Both the position numbers and the translations under genes were made by a program. From contig JAFLUM010000001.1 in NCBI GenBank assembly GCA_022508805.1, positions 182,793-246,792 on the forward strand: a DNA stretch of 64,000 nt, read 5' to 3'. The first letter of the stretch is position 1. Every line of letters starts with the position of its first letter. The notes beneath the pieces were generated by a model. The model did not search any database, was not told where the DNA came from, and saw only the letters and a list, made by a program, of their open reading frames with translations. Shown piece by piece: positions 60,059 through 64,000 of this stretch. The stretch is from Oscillospiraceae bacterium (GTDB lineage: Bacteria > Bacillota > Clostridia > Oscillospirales > Acutalibacteraceae).

Positions 60059-60210
60059 GGACATAAAATCTAAAATAAATGCCTGCTTTTATTTTAACAT
60101 AACGCTACAGCGTTATGTTAAAATTTCGTCCATCTTTGCCGGTATGCCGTAAGGCATAGGCAAAGGGACATAAAAATCTAAAATAAATGCTTGCATTTAT
60201 TTTAACATAA
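60059..60210. repeat. Mosaic palindromic repeat element upstream of minD
   Basis: Two ~45-base direct repeats (60059-60102 and 60166-60210) share GGACATAAA, TCTAAAATAAATG and TTTATTTTAACATAA. Between them lie a perfect 34-base palindrome (60091-60124) with 16-base arms and a two-base centre, and a GCC-rich hairpin (60135-60164). The right repeat contains a perfect AAAATAAATGC/GCATTTATTTT inverted repeat. The flanks AATTTCGTCCATCT and GGGACATA also flank the palindrome near 58701-58730. Confidence 0.7.
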
Positions 60211-60326
60211 TTGCCGTCGGTTTCAAAGCACTTTTTTACAGCGAATCTCAATGATTTACGCATTTTAATAAAAAAATATATAATTCTGCATATTGTGATA
60301 AAACCTTGTAAATTTTGTTGCCACTA
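60211..60326. other. Intergenic stretch, no gene seen
   Basis: This AT-rich stretch lies between the palindromic element and the spoIIE promoter. No supported coding region or RNA was recognised. Confidence 0.45.
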
Positions 60327-60360
60327 TTCGCCAAATTTATCGGCGGGACAAGACTATAAT
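60327..60360 (+). promoter_or_regulatory. Possible Spo0A-dependent promoter of spoIIE
   Basis: TTCGCCA (60327-60333) matches the Spo0A box (TTCGNCA) and is 21 bases from a perfect TATAAT (60355-60360). This long spacing is the arrangement known for sigma-A promoters activated by Spo0A, such as spoIIE and spoIIG. The leader of about 100 bases has two small hairpins. Confidence 0.5.
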
Positions 60361-60463
60361 TCAGTAAGGATCAAAAGTGGCTCCACCTGTCAGGAGAGCC
60401 GAAAAAACTCCCCGAAGAGGGAGCGGAAATATCTAACAACAAAAAAACGGAGTTAAATTAAAT

Positions 60464-62776
60464 ATGAACGATCAGGAATTCAGCATATCCGAGGGCGGCG
60501 AAAAAATACGGCTTTCCGCCCTTGGGCGTTCGGCACTGCTGCAGGCCGTGCATTTCGGCGCCGCTGCTCTTACCGCATCGGCATCGTCAGCGCAATATTT
60601 TTCACCTCTCGGCATCGCATTCTGCAGCGGCACAGAGCGTGAATACACGCTTTTTTCGTGCCTCGGCGCAATGCTCGGGTATATTGTATCAAACGAATAT
60701 CTGTCGGCGTTCCGCTACGTTATGGCGCTTATTATCGTGTATATTCTTAAAATATACGCCAACAGCTTTAAAAAGCTTCGAGGTAAGGTCATTATTCAAC
60801 CTGTGATTTCAGTTTTTGCCACGGCGGCAACGGGAATAATTGTGACCGTTACCTCCTCATTCGATATGCAGCAGGTTTTTTTGCGTATTGCTGAATCCGT
60901 AACCGCTTTCGGCGGAGCATATTTTTTCGCCGCCGCGGTCATCACGGCAAAAAGGCTCCGAATCGGCGAGCACATAACGCACCGTGAGCTGACTGCGCTG
61001 ATAATATCGGTGATGATCCTTATTTTATCAATGAGACGGCTCTCATTTTTCGGCGTATCTCCTGCGGGAGCGGTCTGCTCGTATATAGTTCTGTCCTCGT
61101 CATATATTTTCCGCGAATACGGCGGTGCGATGATCGGAACAGGCGCATCTTTGGGCTTTGCTATGACGGGAGCCGACACGCCCACTGCCTTTTGCTACAG
61201 TGCGGCGGGACTTTTTTCGGGAATATTCTCTTATTCCGGCAGAGTGCTTTGCGCCATGGCGTATATTTTTTCATACGGAGCTACTTTTTTGTATTTCGGC
61301 GGCGGCGAGTCCTTAGCGCCCCTTGCCGAGACCGCCATAGCGTCTGTGCTCTTTATTCTCACTCCGCAAAGTGTCTTTTTAAAAACCAAATCGTTTTTAT
61401 CGCTGTCCTCCCTTTCGGGAGACGGAACTGCTGTAAAAAATATGATGGTCTCACGGCTGAAAATGGCAAAAGAGGCTGTGGTCGGAATGTCCGAGACCGT
61501 TTCCCGCGTTTCCGAAATCTTAAGAGAAAAGGCGGCTCCCGACACCACGGGCATTTATCTGCGTGTGCGAGACAGTGTGTGCACAGGATGTGCCACCTTT
61601 GACAGATGCTGGAAAAGCGGTTTCCCTGGTACTGCAAATGAGTTTGATGCAGTAATTGAGGAAATCAGACGAAGCGGACAGATTACGCCATCCTTTGCTC
61701 CGGCCTCACTTCAAAACCGATGTATAAGAATAATGTCACTGTGCGACAGCTTTAATAAAAATTACTCGTCATATTCCGCAAGGCTCGCATCTGAAGGGAG
61801 GATAAACGAAATGAGGAAAATTACCGCTGATCAGTTTGAAACCGTTTGCGATATGATCGACGACCTGCTTTACGACTTTGAGGACGGCGTAAAGCCTTTA
61901 GGCAACCGTGCAGAGGATTTGAAAAGCAGCTTAAGTGATATCGGTGTTGATGCGTTTGTAAACTGCTATGAGGACGGTAAAGGGAATATGCTGATAAGTC
62001 TTTCGCTGAATTCGGATTGCAATATCTCAGACGAAGACATAAAGGCGTGTATTGAAAAAGAGACCGAAAAGGAGTTTGCCGCCCCAGCCTCATTGGAGAA
62101 CAGCAGTGAAAGAATACTGCTGTTCTGGGAAACACCCGAATACTTTGCGGAATGTGATTATTTTCAGCTCTCAGGCGAAAGCGGAGAGATCTGCGGTGAC
62201 TGCTTTGACTCGTTTTTTGACGGCAGAGGGAATTTTATCGCCATTCTCAGCGACGGAATGGGTACGGGCGGACGTGCCGCCATTGACGGAGCTATGGCAT
62301 CATCACTTTTCTCTCGACTTATCGTTGCGGGGTTCTCTTTCCCCTGTGCGTTAAGGCTTGTAAACTCCGCTATGCTTGTAAAAAGCCGTGACGAGTCCCT
62401 TGCCACGCTGGACATTTTAAAAATAAATCTTTATACGGGACAAGCCGCCATATACAAGGCAGGAGCATCGGTATCCCTTATGAAGCGGCGCGGAAAGGTC
62501 AGCGAAATTAAAAAATCCGCCATGCCCATAGGAATTTTAAGGCAGGCGGAGTTTGCGACCGTGCGCGGCGGACTGCACGAGGACGATTTGATAATTATGA
62601 TGTCGGACGGCGCGGCAGACAGCAGTATTGACGAAATCAAAAAATTTGTTATGGACAACAAATTTTCTCACGATCTGCCGCAAAAGCTCTGTGTATTGGC
62701 AAAAAGCCGTAATGTGGGCAGATGTGACGATATAACCGTCGCCGCAGTGAAAATTAAAAGAAATGTAGAGTCATAA
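60464..62776 (+). CDS. spoIIE: Stage II sporulation protein E
   Basis: This 770-residue sporulation phosphatase has an N-terminal membrane domain with about 8-10 helices (residues ~25-310), a central helical region with cysteines (VCTGCATFDRCW) and a C-terminal PP2C-like phosphatase domain. Metal-binding Asp residues appear in AILSDGMGTGGRAA and IIMMSDGAADSS. It dephosphorylates SpoIIAA-P in the forespore, releasing sigma-F, and also acts at the septum. CGGAG precedes the ATG. Its presence shows that the host lineage sporulates. It is monocistronic, opposite in direction to its neighbours. Confidence 0.93.
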   Translation: MNDQEFSISEGGEKIRLSALGRSALLQAVHFGAAALTASASSAQYFSPLGIAFCSGTEREYTLFSCLGAMLGYIVSNEYLSAFRYVMALIIVYILKIYANSFKKLRGKVIIQPVISVFATAATGIIVTVTSSFDMQQVFLRIAESVTAFGGAYFFAAAVITAKRLRIGEHITHRELTALIISVMILILSMRRLSFFGVSPAGAVCSYIVLSSSYIFREYGGAMIGTGASLGFAMTGADTPTAFCYSAAGLFSGIFSYSGRVLCAMAYIFSYGATFLYFGGGESLAPLAETAIASVLFILTPQSVFLKTKSFLSLSSLSGDGTAVKNMMVSRLKMAKEAVVGMSETVSRVSEILREKAAPDTTGIYLRVRDSVCTGCATFDRCWKSGFPGTANEFDAVIEEIRRSGQITPSFAPASLQNRCIRIMSLCDSFNKNYSSYSARLASEGRINEMRKITADQFETVCDMIDDLLYDFEDGVKPLGNRAEDLKSSLSDIGVDAFVNCYEDGKGNMLISLSLNSDCNISDEDIKACIEKETEKEFAAPASLENSSERILLFWETPEYFAECDYFQLSGESGEICGDCFDSFFDGRGNFIAILSDGMGTGGRAAIDGAMASSLFSRLIVAGFSFPCALRLVNSAMLVKSRDESLATLDILKINLYTGQAAIYKAGASVSLMKRRGKVSEIKKSAMPIGILRQAEFATVRGGLHEDDLIIMMSDGAADSSIDEIKKFVMDNKFSHDLPQKLCVLAKSRNVGRCDDITVAAVKIKRNVES

Positions 62777-62781
62777 AAAAG

Positions 62782-62805
62782 GCGTCTCGTGTGAGACGCT
62801 TTTTT
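62782..62805. terminator. Bidirectional terminator between spoIIE and gatB
   Basis: The arms GCGTCTC / GAGACGC with a four-base GTGT loop are followed by TTTTTT and preceded by AAAAAAG. Confidence 0.88.
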
Positions 62806-62825
62806 ATTTAATAACATATGCAATT

Positions 62826-64000
62826 TTATCCAAGCAGTTCTTTGAGTATACGCTGGACCTCCTGAGCAGGGGCTTTGCCGCGGAGAGCGCGCATGGACTG
62901 ACCTATAAGATACTGAAACGCCTGTGTTTTGCCGCCCTTATATTCGTTCACGCTCTTCTCGTTTTCGGCAATCACCTGCTCGATTACCGACTTGATAGCT
63001 CCCGTATCGGTCACTGCGGCAAGATTGTTGTCCTTAATATATTTTTCGGGGTCAACGTTCTCGCTGAACACCTTTTCAAGCACCTTTTTGCCTGTGCCGC
63101 GGTTGATTTTTCCGCTGTTTACAAGATTGATTATTTTACCCAGCGAATCAAAATCAAACGCCATATTCTCGGGGAGCGTCTGACTGTCGTTAAGCAGCTT
63201 CATTAAATCTCCCATTATCCAGTTGGCGCTGTCCTTGGGACTGCCCGTGACCTCCACGGTACGCTCAAACAGGCGAACAAAATAAACACTGCCTGTTATT
63301 ATGTTCGTATCGTACTCAGGGAGACCCAGCTCAGTCATATATCTTTGCTTTTTCTCCTCGGGCAGTTCAGGGAGATTATTTTTAACGCCCTCAATATATT
63401 CGTCGCTTATCTCGATAGGCGGTAAATCGGGTTCGGGGAAATATTTATAATCCTGTGCATCCTCTTTTGAACGCATAGCGGTTGAAATACCTTTGCTGTC
63501 GTCCCAACGTCGGGTTTCCTGCACCACTGTGCCGCCGTCCTCCAAAAGCTCTATCTGGCGCTGTGCCTCGTACTCGATAGCTCGCCCTATAGCCTTAAAG
63601 GAGTTCATATTTTTCATTTCGGTGCGAACGCCGAATTTTTCTTCGCCCTTTTTCCGTACGGAAAGGTTTATATCCGCACGAAGTGAACCTTCCTGCATTT
63701 TGCAGTCGGAAACGCCGATGTACTGAAGTATTGCGCGCAGCTTTTCAAGATACTGCAAGACCTCATCCGCACTGCGGAAATCGGGCTCGGAGACTATTTC
63801 CAAAAGCGGAACACCGCAGCGGTTATAATCCACCAGCGTGCAATCCTCCCACTCGTCGTGAATGAGCTTGCCCGCGTCCTCCTCCATATGAATTTCGTGA
63901 ATACGTATTTTTTTCGTTTCGCCGTCATCGCCCTTGATCTCAATATATCCGTTACGGCATATAGGCAGATAAAGCTGTGAAATCTGATAAGCCTTAGGCA
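62826..64000 (-). CDS. gatB: Aspartyl/glutamyl-tRNA amidotransferase subunit B (partial)
   Basis: The first part of the gene lies beyond the right edge; about 391 of an expected ~475 residues are seen. GatB with GatA and GatC converts Asp-tRNA-Asn or Glu-tRNA-Gln to the amidated form. The frame runs open to the edge and reads PKAYQISQLYLPICRNGYI, RIHEIHMEEDAGKLIHD and DYNRCGVPLLEIVSEPD, the family's conserved N-terminal blocks. The C-terminal YqeY-like domain (YLIGQSMRALRGKAPAQE) closes the protein. Confidence 0.95.
   Translation of the reverse strand, partial: PKAYQISQLYLPICRNGYIEIKGDDGETKKIRIHEIHMEEDAGKLIHDEWEDCTLVDYNRCGVPLLEIVSEPDFRSADEVLQYLEKLRAILQYIGVSDCKMQEGSLRADINLSVRKKGEEKFGVRTEMKNMNSFKAIGRAIEYEAQRQIELLEDGGTVVQETRRWDDSKGISTAMRSKEDAQDYKYFPEPDLPPIEISDEYIEGVKNNLPELPEEKKQRYMTELGLPEYDTNIITGSVYFVRLFERTVEVTGSPKDSANWIMGDLMKLLNDSQTLPENMAFDFDSLGKIINLVNSGKINRGTGKKVLEKVFSENVDPEKYIKDNNLAAVTDTGAIKSVIEQVIAENEKSVNEYKGGKTQAFQYLIGQSMRALRGKAPAQEVQRILKELLG

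Noticed and set aside
60091-60124. Perfect 34-base palindrome as a terminator
   Set aside because: AT-rich arms with only a two-base centre and no U-run on either strand; it lies upstream of genes rather than after one.
1-64000. tRNA or rRNA genes
   Set aside because: By reading alone no TTC-loop-like and acceptor-stem pairing was found in intergenic regions; a covariance search would be decisive.

Overview
The window is a chromosomal segment of a spore-forming, Gram-positive gut-type clostridium (Eubacteriales, probably Oscillospiraceae/Ruminococcaceae-like). The basis is strong AGGAGG ribosome sites, sigma-A-type promoters, many TTG/GTG starts, SpoIIE and a SpoIIQ-like protein, an archaeal-type prolyl-tRNA synthetase, a DUF4474 lipoprotein, and the GGGtGRT protein with its NifU-like partner. 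It is accessory-rich but mostly chromosomal: no rRNA, tRNA, CRISPR array or transposase was seen.

Layout. 1-8353 (minus): a surface/secretion operon read from one strong promoter. A one-pass membrane protein comes first, then a 1902-residue secreted protein, then at least four small secreted proteins; three of these are complete and share a C-terminal module with the end of the giant protein. 8709-10440: acpP and proS. 10506-18039 (minus): a tightly overlapped metabolic operon with a VTT membrane protein, galactokinase, two M42 aminopeptidases, a GNAT acetyltransferase, a PLP enzyme of the methionine gamma-lyase/aluminium-resistance family and a phosphohexomutase. 18216-19190: a D-2-hydroxyacid dehydrogenase. 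19263-25249 (minus): an M23/LysM/G5 protein, an HPr-kinase-like ATPase, a PqqD-like protein and an ABC exporter, followed by a separately promoted Wzz/BY-kinase with a pure Gly-Tyr tail. 25522-28562 (plus): a visibly AT-rich two-gene island encoding an amidohydrolase and a large protein with two C-terminal membrane helices. 28681-36632: lexA with an operator, then a SpoIIQ-like protein, an Sfp-type transferase, a Pr6Pr membrane protein, a CapD/PglF-type sugar dehydratase, ilvE, a C39-like secreted peptidase and an SDR. 36729-39849 (minus): ahcY, a zinc-ribbon membrane protein and galU. 40024-43689: a DUF4474 lipoprotein and glycogen phosphorylase. 43754-47434: a Cys-rich protein, the NifU-like/GGGtGRT pair and an MNT/HEPN pair. 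47615-53780 (minus): a small AT-rich patch bounded by a duplicated gene tail, then a membrane protein, glnS, gltX and a glycerophosphodiesterase. 54415-58604 (minus): hisS, aspS, a GH43-like protein and a small membrane protein. 58833-60035: mgsA and minD, each flanked by mosaic palindromic repeats. 60464-62776: spoIIE behind a possible Spo0A-type promoter. 62826-64000: gatB, cut by the window end.

How it fits together. The sugar genes (galK, galU, phosphohexomutase, glgP, GH43-like) suggest Leloir and glycogen use. CapD/PglF and the BY-kinase indicate surface polysaccharide synthesis. Six translation genes (proS, glnS, gltX, aspS, hisS, gatB) are dispersed through it. The least explained and most interesting parts are the shared-module secreted operon at the left end, the AT-rich amidohydrolase/membrane-protein pair, the PqqD/HPr-kinase-like/ABC cassette without a visible precursor peptide, and the palindromic repeat family.
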